Origin: Peptostreptococcaceae bacterium | GTDB lineage: Bacteria > Bacillota_A > Clostridia > Peptostreptococcales > Acidaminobacteraceae | Length of the DNA: 11,081 nucleotides | Direction of reading: 5' to 3' | Assembly: GCA_013619035.1 (NCBI GenBank) | Contig: JABXKX010000120.1 | Location: forward strand, 1 to 11,081 | In this document: positions 1 through 7,674 of the stretch, one piece after another | How the letters are laid out: the number at the start of each line of letters is the position of its first letter | How positions within the stretch are numbered: the stretch's first letter is position 1 | Program-made: the position numbers and the translations under genes | Notes under the pieces: model-generated | What the model was told of the DNA's origin: nothing | The model's database searches: none | Seen by the model: the letters and a program-made list of their open reading frames with translations, nothing else

Positions 1-1
1 A

Positions 2-3000
2 ATATATTCAGATTTTTGTGTGAAGCGTTCAAAAAATAAACAGGGTTTATTCAAAATGAAGTTTTTATCTGTAGATGAAGCCTTTGAAGTTATTTTAGAT
101 AAATTAGATAATGTGGATGGAAAGAAAAAAGTTAGGTATGAAAGAGTCTATAAAAAGCTTAAGAACTTCTCAGAATACCTTGAGGATCTAGGCGTTCATA
201 TAACAGTAGAGAATTACACTGGTATGCCTTTGAAGGAGATTCTGACTTCAGTCCAAACTATAGAACATTTCAGCGCTTTACAACAGGGAATGGATGTTGT
301 GGATCATTTAAAACATATGGCCATAGAAAAAAGTGTGGCATTGATGCACCGCCTTCGTCACGTGAATTCATTAAATGAAATCATACAGGAAGCAAAAAAC
401 GAAAAAGATATTCAGATGTTCAGACGTTACTTATTCATTTTCGAAGAGTATTCAACGTATTTGACACCAGAACAAAAGATGATTACTATAGATTTTCTGT
501 TAGATTATATTATTCACTCAGAAGAAGATGTTAGAAAGGAATCTAGTTATCTAATTGGCAAGCTTATTGGTGATTACGATGAAAATTACACAAAAGAATT
601 ACCTGAAAGAGCTAAAATTAGCTATACAGTAGAAACCAAATTCAACAAAATAAATGCCTTGATACATCAGTTTATCTATCATGATATTAGAATGACACCC
701 GTTAAAAGGATGCGCCAAGTTTCGAGTTACTATTATGTGTTAGAAGCTCTTTATGAGCGTGCAGATGATGAGTTCAAAGAAGTATTAACAGAAATGTTAC
801 TGTCGTATTATGAACAGCAGACAGATGAATATGGTGTGATGTTTTTACTTGAAATTATGCCAATGCTACCATCTGGAAACCTTGTAACAGAAAAATTAAG
901 TTGTCTTGTTAATTTTATAGTAAGTCATTTGGAACAGACTGATGAAATAAAAATGATGGCTTATGCTCAGCTTAAAAATCTTTTGAAGGGTCCACTTTCA
1001 GATGAAATATCAAACTTAATTAAATCTCGGGATTTGATTCATTTGACACAATCAGAAGATCTTGTTGAGATGTACTTATTAGAACCCTTGTTAACTCTAT
1101 ATGATATCAAGAACACAATTTTGATTGAAGCAAATAAATCTGAAATGTTTTTAAGTAATTTAAAATCAGCTACACCGAAAACTATTAAAATTGCTCAAAT
1201 TGAAATGCTTTATAATCATTCTATTAATAAAGACAATGAAGAACGGTTTTATACAGCGATGCATTTTTGTAATATATTAAAAGTAAGTGCTTATGAATCG
1301 GTTAGAAATAAAGCTGGTCATTATTTAGTGCTGTTATTTGAACGATTAAGCTCTGAACAAAAAAATGATATTGTTATTGAACTGATTCGTGCTTTAGAAA
1401 TAGAAGGGTACGGCTTTACGCGTTATATTCCAAACTTTTTAGGTCAATTAATACCAACTTTAGAGGTTAAAGAATATCATGAGATATTAAATGATATCAA
1501 TTATAAAATATCAAATGCCGGAATAAATGTAAGGGTACTCCTCCTAAATACCATTGGTGCTATGATTGCTAAATGGTTACAACTTGGACAGGAAGATTCT
1601 TTGGAGGCCTTGTTGGGGTGTGTATTTAAGGGGTTTTATTCTGGAAATAAATTAACTGCTCAGATGGCTTTTAATGTCATTTCAAAAGATATTATTGGAA
1701 ATGGTGAGTTATCACTAGAGAGTCGATTTTCTATTTTTAAAAAGCTATATAAAAAGCTTCATGTATTTTTAGTGGATAATCACAGATATGCATCACTTGA
1801 TTTATTCAATTACACAGTTGGTTTACATTATATCTATCACTTTATAACCGACTATAGTTTTTATAAAGGTGAAATGATATTTGAGAGAGCTCAGAAAGTA
1901 GCTTTCTATAGTGGTACATTTGATCCATTTTCATTAGGACAAAAATCGGCTGCAGTAGATGCTAAGAATCAAGATTTTGAAGTTTTTATAGGCATTTCTG
2001 AATTTCAGTGGAGACGGAGAACACAACCGTCATTAATGAGAAGAGAAATTATTGAAATGTCCATCTCAGACCAAATGTCGATACATACATTTCCACAACG
2101 AATGCCTATTAATTTAAGACGATATGAAGATCATCAAAAGTTAAGGGATATATTTGTTAACCAAGAAGTCTATTTGATTATTGGTGAAGAAGCTCTCGTA
2201 AATGATACACTTTATGAAGATGAATCTAATCCAATTTATGAGTTTCCACATATTATATACAAAAGAGAAAGTATAAAACATTCTGTTACAGTAAAAGAAT
2301 TAATAAAAGAACGTGTTTCATGTATGAAATCGGATGTGATTATCAGACCACTTGAATATAAGTATGAAATGATTGATGTGGCTCAGATTAGAAGGAATAT
2401 TGATAACAATTGGGATGCTTATGATGTGATTGATGATTTAGCAACGCATTTTATCAAATCCCATAGTTTGTATAAAAATGAACCTGAGTTTAAATCAATT
2501 GTCTCATTAAATGATTTGAGTATTGAAGTCTTGACCCTAAAAAAAGTGGATGATTTAGAAAGTCTATGCCTAAAATTTGATGTTGATTTTGAAAGAATAA
2601 AACATCTTAGAGATGGTACCTATGCTGGTGATTTAGATAAGTCGTTGATTTTAGAACGGCATATATTATTGATACGAGATGAGTCTATAAACGAAATCAT
2701 TGCGTTTTCAGTGTATTCAAAAGCATCTCCAAAACATTTATTTGATGAAATAAAGAGTTTGGATATTTTAAAAGATATTGCAGATAAGAAGCGTGAGAAA
2801 ATTATTATTCTAGATGAAATAGTCATGAAGCCTTACCAAAAAGTACATGCTCTTGATCAGATTATCTTAACTGAAACACTCATGAATGTTATAAAAGAAG
2901 GGTATGACTATGCCGTGATTAAATGTCATCATCAAAACGATATTTCCAAAGATATTAGAGGTGTATTGATTCGTAGTGGGTTTGAAGAGCATGCTTGTAC

Positions 3001-4036
3001 TTATACAAAAAAACTATTATATGCAGTGGATATGGCTTCACCAGTTGTCATTAATTTAGATGGTACAACGCGTATGAAAGCTGCTTATAGACAGCATGAT
3101 GACATTAGAGAGACGATTAAACTGGTCAGAACAAACCTACAACAAGCAGTTGTATCTCTATATCCAGGATCACTGGTTTTATCTTTTGATAGATCCATGC
3201 TTTATAATCACTTAATCAGAATGATCACATCGACAAATGGTGTTACCATTCATGAAGGTGATGAAAAAGGGCCTTTTATGTGTGTGCCTTATGGTGATAT
3301 TTTTAAAAGGTGGCTTCTGCCTAATACGGTAACAAAATCATTTCATACAGAAAGATATTACAATGAAGCGGTTGAGCATTATGAAGTGAAAGCCTATCCA
3401 GGTTATTTGAGTATTGAAGAACAATCTAAGGCACTCAAGGCTTTTGATAGACCGCTCATCTTAATTGATGACATAGTAGACAAAGGCAATAGATTGAAGG
3501 CAATCGACCAATATCTAAAATCAGAAGAAATTCCAGTCAATCAAGTAATTGTAGGTATTATGTCTGAAAGAGGTAGAGACTTGTTTGAACAACAAGGTAT
3601 GTCTCTTTCGGCTGCTTATTTTATTCCAAAAATCAAAGTGTGGTTTAATGAAGCAGATGTTTATCCTTTTATTGGAGGGGACTCACTATTTAGAACCTCT
3701 AATACGGAAAAAGCTCTTTTACCTTCTGTGAATTTGATGTTGCCTTTTGTTTATCCAAAGTACATAAAAGGTGTATCGAAGATAGATTTATATAATTTGT
3801 CATTGGCGTGTTTAGAAAATGCGATGCACATATTATCAGAAATTGAAAAGGTTTATTCCGAGATTAACAATAGAAGTTTAAGCATAGAACATCTTAAAGA
3901 AGTGATGATTATACCGCGGATACCAGATGTTGGGGAACATATGACATATGATATCAACTATAAACCAACAGATTTTTTAAGAAATGAATTAGAGAGATTA
4001 AAGAAAATGAAGGACGCATTTAAAGACACGATTTAA
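2..4036 (+). CDS. Giant multidomain protein: helical/HEAT-like, NadD-like nucleotidyltransferase, GNAT-like and phosphoribosyltransferase-like domains (5' end open)
   Basis: Numbering is from the GTG at 20. The frame is open to the left edge and neither the GTG at 20 nor the ATG at 56 has a good ribosome binding site, so the true start is probably outside the window. Residues about 100-600 are almost wholly helical with HEAT-like pairs. At 626-641 there is a nucleotidyltransferase opening, FYSGTFDPFSLGQ, like the GTFDPxHxGH of NadD, but both histidines are replaced (S638, Q641). A later DVAQIRRNI (786-794) sits where NadD has ISSTxIR and keeps the arginine. Residues about 860-1010 resemble a GNAT acetyltransferase (strand before P938, RSGF at 985-988) without a clear acetyl-CoA loop. 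LILIDDIVDKGNR (1146-1158) closely matches the phosphoribosyltransferase PRPP motif. No signal peptide or membrane segment is seen, so it is probably cytosolic. The stop lies inside a terminator hairpin shared with the convergent kinase gene. Domain calls are from motifs only; substrate and reaction are unknown. Confidence 0.8.
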   Translation: MYSDFCVKRSKNKQGLFKMKFLSVDEAFEVILDKLDNVDGKKKVRYERVYKKLKNFSEYLEDLGVHITVENYTGMPLKEILTSVQTIEHFSALQQGMDVVDHLKHMAIEKSVALMHRLRHVNSLNEIIQEAKNEKDIQMFRRYLFIFEEYSTYLTPEQKMITIDFLLDYIIHSEEDVRKESSYLIGKLIGDYDENYTKELPERAKISYTVETKFNKINALIHQFIYHDIRMTPVKRMRQVSSYYYVLEALYERADDEFKEVLTEMLLSYYEQQTDEYGVMFLLEIMPMLPSGNLVTEKLSCLVNFIVSHLEQTDEIKMMAYAQLKNLLKGPLSDEISNLIKSRDLIHLTQSEDLVEMYLLEPLLTLYDIKNTILIEANKSEMFLSNLKSATPKTIKIAQIEMLYNHSINKDNEERFYTAMHFCNILKVSAYESVRNKAGHYLVLLFERLSSEQKNDIVIELIRALEIEGYGFTRYIPNFLGQLIPTLEVKEYHEILNDINYKISNAGINVRVLLLNTIGAMIAKWLQLGQEDSLEALLGCVFKGFYSGNKLTAQMAFNVISKDIIGNGELSLESRFSIFKKLYKKLHVFLVDNHRYASLDLFNYTVGLHYIYHFITDYSFYKGEMIFERAQKVAFYSGTFDPFSLGQKSAAVDAKNQDFEVFIGISEFQWRRRTQPSLMRREIIEMSISDQMSIHTFPQRMPINLRRYEDHQKLRDIFVNQEVYLIIGEEALVNDTLYEDESNPIYEFPHIIYKRESIKHSVTVKELIKERVSCMKSDVIIRPLEYKYEMIDVAQIRRNIDNNWDAYDVIDDLATHFIKSHSLYKNEPEFKSIVSLNDLSIEVLTLKKVDDLESLCLKFDVDFERIKHLRDGTYAGDLDKSLILERHILLIRDESINEIIAFSVYSKASPKHLFDEIKSLDILKDIADKKREKIIILDEIVMKPYQKVHALDQIILTETLMNVIKEGYDYAVIKCHHQNDISKDIRGVLIRSGFEEHACTYTKKLLYAVDMASPVVINLDGTTRMKAAYRQHDDIRETIKLVRTNLQQAVVSLYPGSLVLSFDRSMLYNHLIRMITSTNGVTIHEGDEKGPFMCVPYGDIFKRWLLPNTVTKSFHTERYYNEAVEHYEVKAYPGYLSIEEQSKALKAFDRPLILIDDIVDKGNRLKAIDQYLKSEEIPVNQVIVGIMSERGRDLFEQQGMSLSAAYFIPKIKVWFNEADVYPFIGGDSLFRTSNTEKALLPSVNLMLPFVYPKYIKGVSKIDLYNLSLACLENAMHILSEIEKVYSEINNRSLSIEHLKEVMIIPRIPDVGEHMTYDINYKPTDFLRNELERLKKMKDAFKDTI

Positions 4037-4055
4037 TCGTGTCTTTATTTTAGAT
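4021..4055 (+). terminator. Intrinsic terminator between convergent genes
   Basis: A perfect 12-bp stem (TAAAGACACGAT at 4021-4032 with its complement at 4036-4047) closes a 3-nt loop and is followed by ATTTTAGATTTTTG. The stem contains the last codons and TAA of the giant gene and the TAA of the opposite kinase gene. The T-rich tail favours the + strand. The - strand tail is poor in T, so termination of the kinase transcript here is less certain. Confidence 0.85.
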
Positions 4056-4998
4056 TTTTGGATTCTGTTAAAAGCTTTATTAGTTTATTGTAAGCTAAGT
4101 CATAATAGGATGGCGCAATGTCTTTTGCCCAAGAACATACATTGACACAAAGGGTTAACATATATAAATCAATCGTTTTATGAAAATTTCCATCCAAAAC
4201 AGAAAATTCTCGATAACCATCAAAAAATGCTTCTTCATACTTACTGTTTTCAGGAAAATCTCTTAAGATCAAATGTGTAAAATCAGCATTCTTATCCCAT
4301 GGTCTACAGAGTTCAAAATCAAGAACTGCTTTAAGGTATCTTGTATTGTTTTTCTTACTAATAAAGATATTTCTTGGAGAAAAATCAAAATGAGTGAGCC
4401 GCGGCTCAGTCACATGATCGAGCAAATCGAGATTATTTTCTATTTTATTGATTGCATGCATTAAATAGTCTTTTGACTCTAAATCAGATTCGTTAATTTT
4501 ATTAAAACAATACATATTGCTATCCATGAATGCCTTTTTAAAACTCGAATAAGGCTGAACAAATGATAAATTTTCACTTAAACTTCCAAATGAGTCAAAT
4601 AACTTTATTTCGTGTAATTTTGCAAGTTCTCGTCCCATATCTGTATAAATCTCAATCAGTTGTTCTTCTGGAATATGATGCATGATTTTATCCATAGGCA
4701 TGCCTTCTAATAATTCCATCATCAACCATTCGCGTTCTTCCCCAAAGGTGCCAGAATCAATGAGTCGAGCATGTTTTATATCTGTTTTTCCTAGGAGTCT
4801 AAGTGTAGATACTTCTCGACCGCCATATGTATCTTGATAATAATATTTAAAAACAAAATCGCCATCAATGGTCTTCACTTTATAAACTAAATGCCTTCTA
4901 AGTTCGTGATTTCCAATAGGTAATAATGTGACGTCTGTTCGTAGTATATTGCTGATTATTGCTTGCATTTCATTTCTAGAATACCGTTGTACTGCCAT
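4045..4998 (-). CDS. APH/choline-kinase-like small-molecule phosphotransferase
   Basis: A 317-residue protein of the aminoglycoside phosphotransferase/choline kinase fold, which moves the ATP gamma-phosphate to a hydroxyl of a small molecule. Visible landmarks are the N-lobe lysine in FVFKYY (K51) with a following glutamate (E62), the hinge-like MMELLEG (93-99), the catalytic loop HFDFSPRN (H203, D205, N210) and the metal-binding LDFE (D227, E229). Length and motif spacing fit a complete enzyme. The ATG at 4998 has an AGGTG ribosome binding site (5004-5008 on the opposite strand) about 5 bases upstream and its own promoter. It is a single-gene unit, convergent with the giant gene and divergent from the cyclase operon. 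The family covers antibiotic, choline, fructosamine, homoserine and methylthioribose kinases; nothing in the sequence picks one, and resistance should not be assumed. Confidence 0.85.
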   Translation of the reverse strand: MAVQRYSRNEMQAIISNILRTDVTLLPIGNHELRRHLVYKVKTIDGDFVFKYYYQDTYGGREVSTLRLLGKTDIKHARLIDSGTFGEEREWLMMELLEGMPMDKIMHHIPEEQLIEIYTDMGRELAKLHEIKLFDSFGSLSENLSFVQPYSSFKKAFMDSNMYCFNKINESDLESKDYLMHAINKIENNLDLLDHVTEPRLTHFDFSPRNIFISKKNNTRYLKAVLDFELCRPWDKNADFTHLILRDFPENSKYEEAFFDGYREFSVLDGNFHKTIDLYMLTLCVNVCSWAKDIAPSYYDLAYNKLIKLLTESKNLK

Positions 4999-5020
4999 AG
5001 GAACACCTCTCTCTTAATTA

Positions 5021-5050
5021 ATTTTACCACAAAGGGATTTTTTTAAGCAA
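5021..5050 (-). promoter_or_regulatory. Promoter of the kinase gene
   Basis: Read on the - strand: -35 TTGCTT (5050-5045), an 18-bp spacer, an extended -10 TGG, then TAAAAT (5026-5021), about 22 bases before the ATG at 4998. This is a good match to a vegetative sigma-A promoter. Confidence 0.65.
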
Positions 5051-5074
5051 AATTCTTAACAATTTGATTGTTTA

Positions 5075-5105
5075 TTGGATAAACATCATAAGTACGTGGT
5101 ATTAT
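5075..5105 (+). promoter_or_regulatory. Promoter of the cyclase operon (extended -10)
   Basis: TGG at 5097-5099 followed by TATTAT (5100-5105) makes an extended -10. The best -35 is a weak TTGGAT (5075-5080) with a long 19-bp spacer, so the TGn element probably carries it. The ribosome binding site AAAGGGAG (5116-5123) and the ATG at 5131 follow. The ten bases TGGTATTATA recur in the promoter of the sigma-54 activator at 9763-9772. Confidence 0.6.
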
Positions 5106-5130
5106 ATAGGTAAGAAAAGGGAGTCGTTGT

Positions 5131-7296
5131 ATGCTGAAACAATTAGAGTACGCGGATAGTATTCTCAGAAGCGATCCATTAAAAGCTTATGATTTGATTT
5201 TAGAACTATCTGATATTTTAGAAACTAAAGAAAATAAAGCTGAAGCCTTGAGTATAGAAACCAAAGCTTTACTTTTTATGAGCAGAATTCCAGAAGCATT
5301 AGTGAAGTCAGAAGAACTAATGACACTTGCCGGGAAAAACAATTTTATGAAGTGGAAAACAGTAGGTTGTAATTTATTAGGTGGCGTTTATTTTAAGATG
5401 AACAATTATGATAAAGCCCTTGAATACTTTATGAAAGGATTAACTTACGCAAGGTCAGAAAAGGATTTTCAGACAGAAGCAAAAATTTTAAATAATATTG
5501 GGGATATTTATAACGAGTTAGATGTGCTTGATGAAGCATATAATTATTTTCAATTGAGTTTGGATATGGCGATACAATATGAAGTAATATCATTAATTGG
5601 TGTCACTCAATTAAATATAGGAGAAGTCTATCTCAAGCAGGGGAAATATGACCAATCACTTAATCAAATTAAAACTGCAATCAATCATTTTTCAAATTAC
5701 GAAGATTATGTTGGTATAGGTATTGCACATTTCACTTTGGGAAGAGTGTATAAAGTACTGAACGATAAAGATAAAGCAAAATCTGAATTGTTGTTATCAA
5801 TTAATATCATGAGACGGTTACATGAGCGTAATAATTTGATTTTAGCTTATGAAATTATGATTGAATTATTGGTAGAAGACAAATTATATGCTGAAGCTTT
5901 AGAATATGTAGAAGATGCAATGGATCTTAGTAAATTATTATCAAGCAAGAGAGAAATTGGTGATATAGCACTTTATGCAGCTCAGATTTATGAGGTACAA
6001 AAGCAGTATAGTGAAGCATTGGTTTATTATAAGCTGTATGCAGAAACACGTTCTACTTATGAAAAAGATATTGAAGAAGAGCATCAAAAAAACATTTCTG
6101 CTCAAATCAATATTGAAAAAGCCATGCATGAAAAAGAAATTTACAGATTAAAGAATGTAGAACTTAGGAAGAAATCTGAAGAAATACACAAGCTTTATGA
6201 AGATATGAATACAATTAATAATATCAGTCAAGATATTACATCGACTTTAGACATAAAAAAGATATTATATTTATTATATGAGAATGTTAACAAACTGATG
6301 GATGCAACACTTTTTGGAATTTTTATTTTTAACAGCGATACTGAAACCATTGGTACAGATTTGTTCTTAGAATATGGGAAACCATTTACGGTAGGCGATA
6401 TTAAGCTGAGTGATGAAAACAGTAATGGCGCGTGGGTTCTTCGAAATAAAAAACCAATATTATCAAATGATTATTTCGCTGAACATGCTAAATATAAAAA
6501 GGATATGAATAAAAACGATATAGGACATGGTTCACAATCTTTAATTCTTGTGCCTTTGATGACAGGAGAACATGTTGTTGGTGCAATTACTGTACAGAGT
6601 GTCAATAAAAATGCCTATAAGGAATATCAGTTCAATATGCTAAAAGCATTGGCATCACATATTGCCATTGCCATTAAAAATTCTCAGGAATCTGAGAAGT
6701 TGTCTCTTGAGATTAAAAGAAGAATTAAAACACAACATAAATTAGAAATTTTAAATGAAAAATTATCACATATGTCATATATTGATGCACTGACAAATAT
6801 TCCAAACAGACGAAGTTTTGTGGATTACTTTACAAGAGAATTAAATCGTGCAAAAAGACAACATCAAAACATTGCACTTCTGATAATCGATATTGATTTC
6901 TTTAAGGAATACAATGATAATTATGGACATGTCGAAGGGGATAAGTGTTTATTCTTAGTGGCAAGTTTATTGAAGAAAGCTTTAAAAAGAGAGATTGATT
7001 TTGTTGCAAGATATGGTGGGGATGAGTTCGTTGCTGTGATGACCAATATAGATTATGATGGAGCTTATTTAGTAGCCGAAGAGATGACTTCTAATATAAG
7101 TGAACATGCCATAGAACATACTTATTCACCTATTGAAGATATCATTTCGATAACCATTGGAGGGTATTCATTGATACCTGAAAATGATGCATCAATGGAA
7201 CAAATTATTCATAATGCTGACAATGCGCTCTATAAAGCCAAGGATAGAGGTCGTAATCAAATTGCATTCTGGAATGATATAAAGGAAAACTCATGA
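5131..7296 (+). CDS. TPR-GAF-GGDEF diguanylate cyclase
   Basis: A 721-residue soluble signalling enzyme that should join two GTP into cyclic di-GMP. Residues about 37-305 form six or seven tetratricopeptide repeats (e.g. NIGDIYNELDVLDEAYNYF and the following units), a protein-binding array. Residues about 308-365 are a charged coiled coil, about 370-517 a GAF-like sensor domain, then a helical linker into the GGDEF domain (about 552-713). The active site looks intact: DALTNIPNRR at its start, metal-binding D587 in IIDIDFF, and GGDEF at 629-633. The product-inhibition site is also present: R620-E-I-D623 is the RxxD exactly five residues before GGDEF. No membrane segment or signal peptide is seen, so it is cytosolic. 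The ATG is set by AAAGGGAG seven bases upstream. Its TGA overlaps the ATG of the next gene, implying co-translation. The GAF ligand and TPR partner are unknown. Confidence 0.92.
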   Translation: MLKQLEYADSILRSDPLKAYDLILELSDILETKENKAEALSIETKALLFMSRIPEALVKSEELMTLAGKNNFMKWKTVGCNLLGGVYFKMNNYDKALEYFMKGLTYARSEKDFQTEAKILNNIGDIYNELDVLDEAYNYFQLSLDMAIQYEVISLIGVTQLNIGEVYLKQGKYDQSLNQIKTAINHFSNYEDYVGIGIAHFTLGRVYKVLNDKDKAKSELLLSINIMRRLHERNNLILAYEIMIELLVEDKLYAEALEYVEDAMDLSKLLSSKREIGDIALYAAQIYEVQKQYSEALVYYKLYAETRSTYEKDIEEEHQKNISAQINIEKAMHEKEIYRLKNVELRKKSEEIHKLYEDMNTINNISQDITSTLDIKKILYLLYENVNKLMDATLFGIFIFNSDTETIGTDLFLEYGKPFTVGDIKLSDENSNGAWVLRNKKPILSNDYFAEHAKYKKDMNKNDIGHGSQSLILVPLMTGEHVVGAITVQSVNKNAYKEYQFNMLKALASHIAIAIKNSQESEKLSLEIKRRIKTQHKLEILNEKLSHMSYIDALTNIPNRRSFVDYFTRELNRAKRQHQNIALLIIDIDFFKEYNDNYGHVEGDKCLFLVASLLKKALKREIDFVARYGGDEFVAVMTNIDYDGAYLVAEEMTSNISEHAIEHTYSPIEDIISITIGGYSLIPENDASMEQIIHNADNALYKAKDRGRNQIAFWNDIKENS

Positions 7297-7520
7297 AAAA
7301 AATAATTTTAGTGATAGCTATTATTGGAATCTTTGGAACCTATTTTATACCTTCAAAAGAAGCCAGTGCAGTTGGTATTATTGGTGGAGCAGATGGTCCG
7401 ACGGCTGTATTTTTAGCGAGTAAACATCCTGTGAATTCTTATGTTGCCATAGGTCTAGTCGGTTTGTTTTGTATAGTACTTGGATTAATTTTAATGAAAA
7501 AAAATAGTGCTGTGAATTAA
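7293..7520 (+). CDS. Small membrane protein with the Na+-decarboxylase beta-subunit motif GIIGGADGPT
   Basis: A 75-residue protein. Residues 4-19 are a hydrophobic segment with a lysine start, ending in ASA at 24-26, which reads as a signal peptide or membrane anchor. Residues 28-44 are GIIGGADGPTAVFLASK, the signature of the beta subunit of sodium-pumping decarboxylases (OadB/GcdB/MmdB), with the conserved aspartate at D34. Residues about 50-68 are a second membrane helix with a lysine-rich end. Whole beta subunits are about 370-430 residues with many helices, and no alpha or gamma subunit is nearby, so this is not a working pump on its own. The ATG overlaps the cyclase TGA (ATGA), with AAGGA just upstream inside the cyclase gene. 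It may be a stand-alone derivative of the motif that acts as a small membrane partner of the cyclase; that is inference. Confidence 0.8.
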   Translation: MKKIILVIAIIGIFGTYFIPSKEASAVGIIGGADGPTAVFLASKHPVNSYVAIGLVGLFCIVLGLILMKKNSAVN

Positions 7521-7553
7521 ATAACAATTTTACTTTTATTTTAGAATTCTATA

Positions 7554-7568
7554 GTTTATACTATAAAC
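7554..7568 (+). promoter_or_regulatory. Palindrome overlapping a possible promoter in the transporter leader
   Basis: GTTTATACTATAAAC is a perfect inverted repeat with a single central base. It contains TATACT (7557-7562), a fair -10, but no good -35 lies 16-18 bases upstream (TTTTAT at 7534 is the best). It could be an operator over the transporter promoter, or only an AT-rich coincidence. If transcribed, GTTTA-TACTA-TAAAC can form a 5-bp hairpin. Confidence 0.35.
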
Positions 7569-7576
7569 AACGTCAA

Positions 7577-7604
7577 GGTTCTATGTGAAAAGCAACCACT
7601 TTTC
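7577..7604 (+). promoter_or_regulatory. Possible pseudoknot in the transporter leader RNA
   Basis: GAAAAG (7587-7592) pairs with CTTTTC (7599-7604) around the loop CAACCA. Loop bases AACC (7594-7597) complement GGTT at 7577-7580, which would give an H-type pseudoknot. It sits 15 bases before the terminator stem. I recognise no known riboswitch consensus; short complementarities like these can arise by chance. Confidence 0.3.
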
Positions 7605-7619
7605 TAATAATGGGGTCTA

Positions 7620-7661
7620 AACGACAAAAACGAACATCGTTTTTTGTCGTTATTTTTTTTT
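7620..7661 (+). terminator. Intrinsic terminator abutting the transporter ribosome binding site (attenuator candidate)
   Basis: AACGACAAAAACGA (7620-7633) pairs with TCGTTTTTTGTCGTT (7637-7651) around a 3-nt loop, with one bulged T, followed by nine T at 7653-7661. The ribosome binding site of the transporter starts two bases later. It ends transcripts from the cyclase operon and from any promoter in the leader, so the transporter can be made only by read-through. Confidence 0.85.
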
Positions 7662-7662
7662 G

Positions 7663-7669
7663 AAAGGAG
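7663..7669 (+). promoter_or_regulatory. Ribosome binding site that fixes the transporter start
   Basis: AAAGGAG lies five bases before the ATG at 7675. An in-frame TTG at 7660 would lie upstream of this site and inside the T tract of the terminator, so it is not the start. Confidence 0.85.
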
Positions 7670-7674
7670 TAATT

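Noticed and set aside
2620..2826. Short antisense frame in the giant gene, and similar ones at 4273-4464 and 5941-6129
   Set aside because: Each lies wholly inside a conserved coding region and has no promoter, ribosome binding site or recognisable product.
4045..4998. Antibiotic resistance gene, from the APH fold
   Set aside because: The fold is shared by many metabolic kinases, and nothing visible points to an aminoglycoside or macrolide substrate; no mobile element is nearby.
7577..7604. Resemblance of GGTTCTA in the leader to a preQ1-I riboswitch
   Set aside because: The preQ1-I pattern needs ACCC closing the first stem and an A-rich tail ending in AACTA; neither is present at the right place.
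7660..7674. TTG at 7660 as start of the transporter
   Set aside because: It lies in the terminator T tract and before the ribosome binding site AAAGGAG; the ATG at 7675 is correctly spaced and begins just before the family signature.
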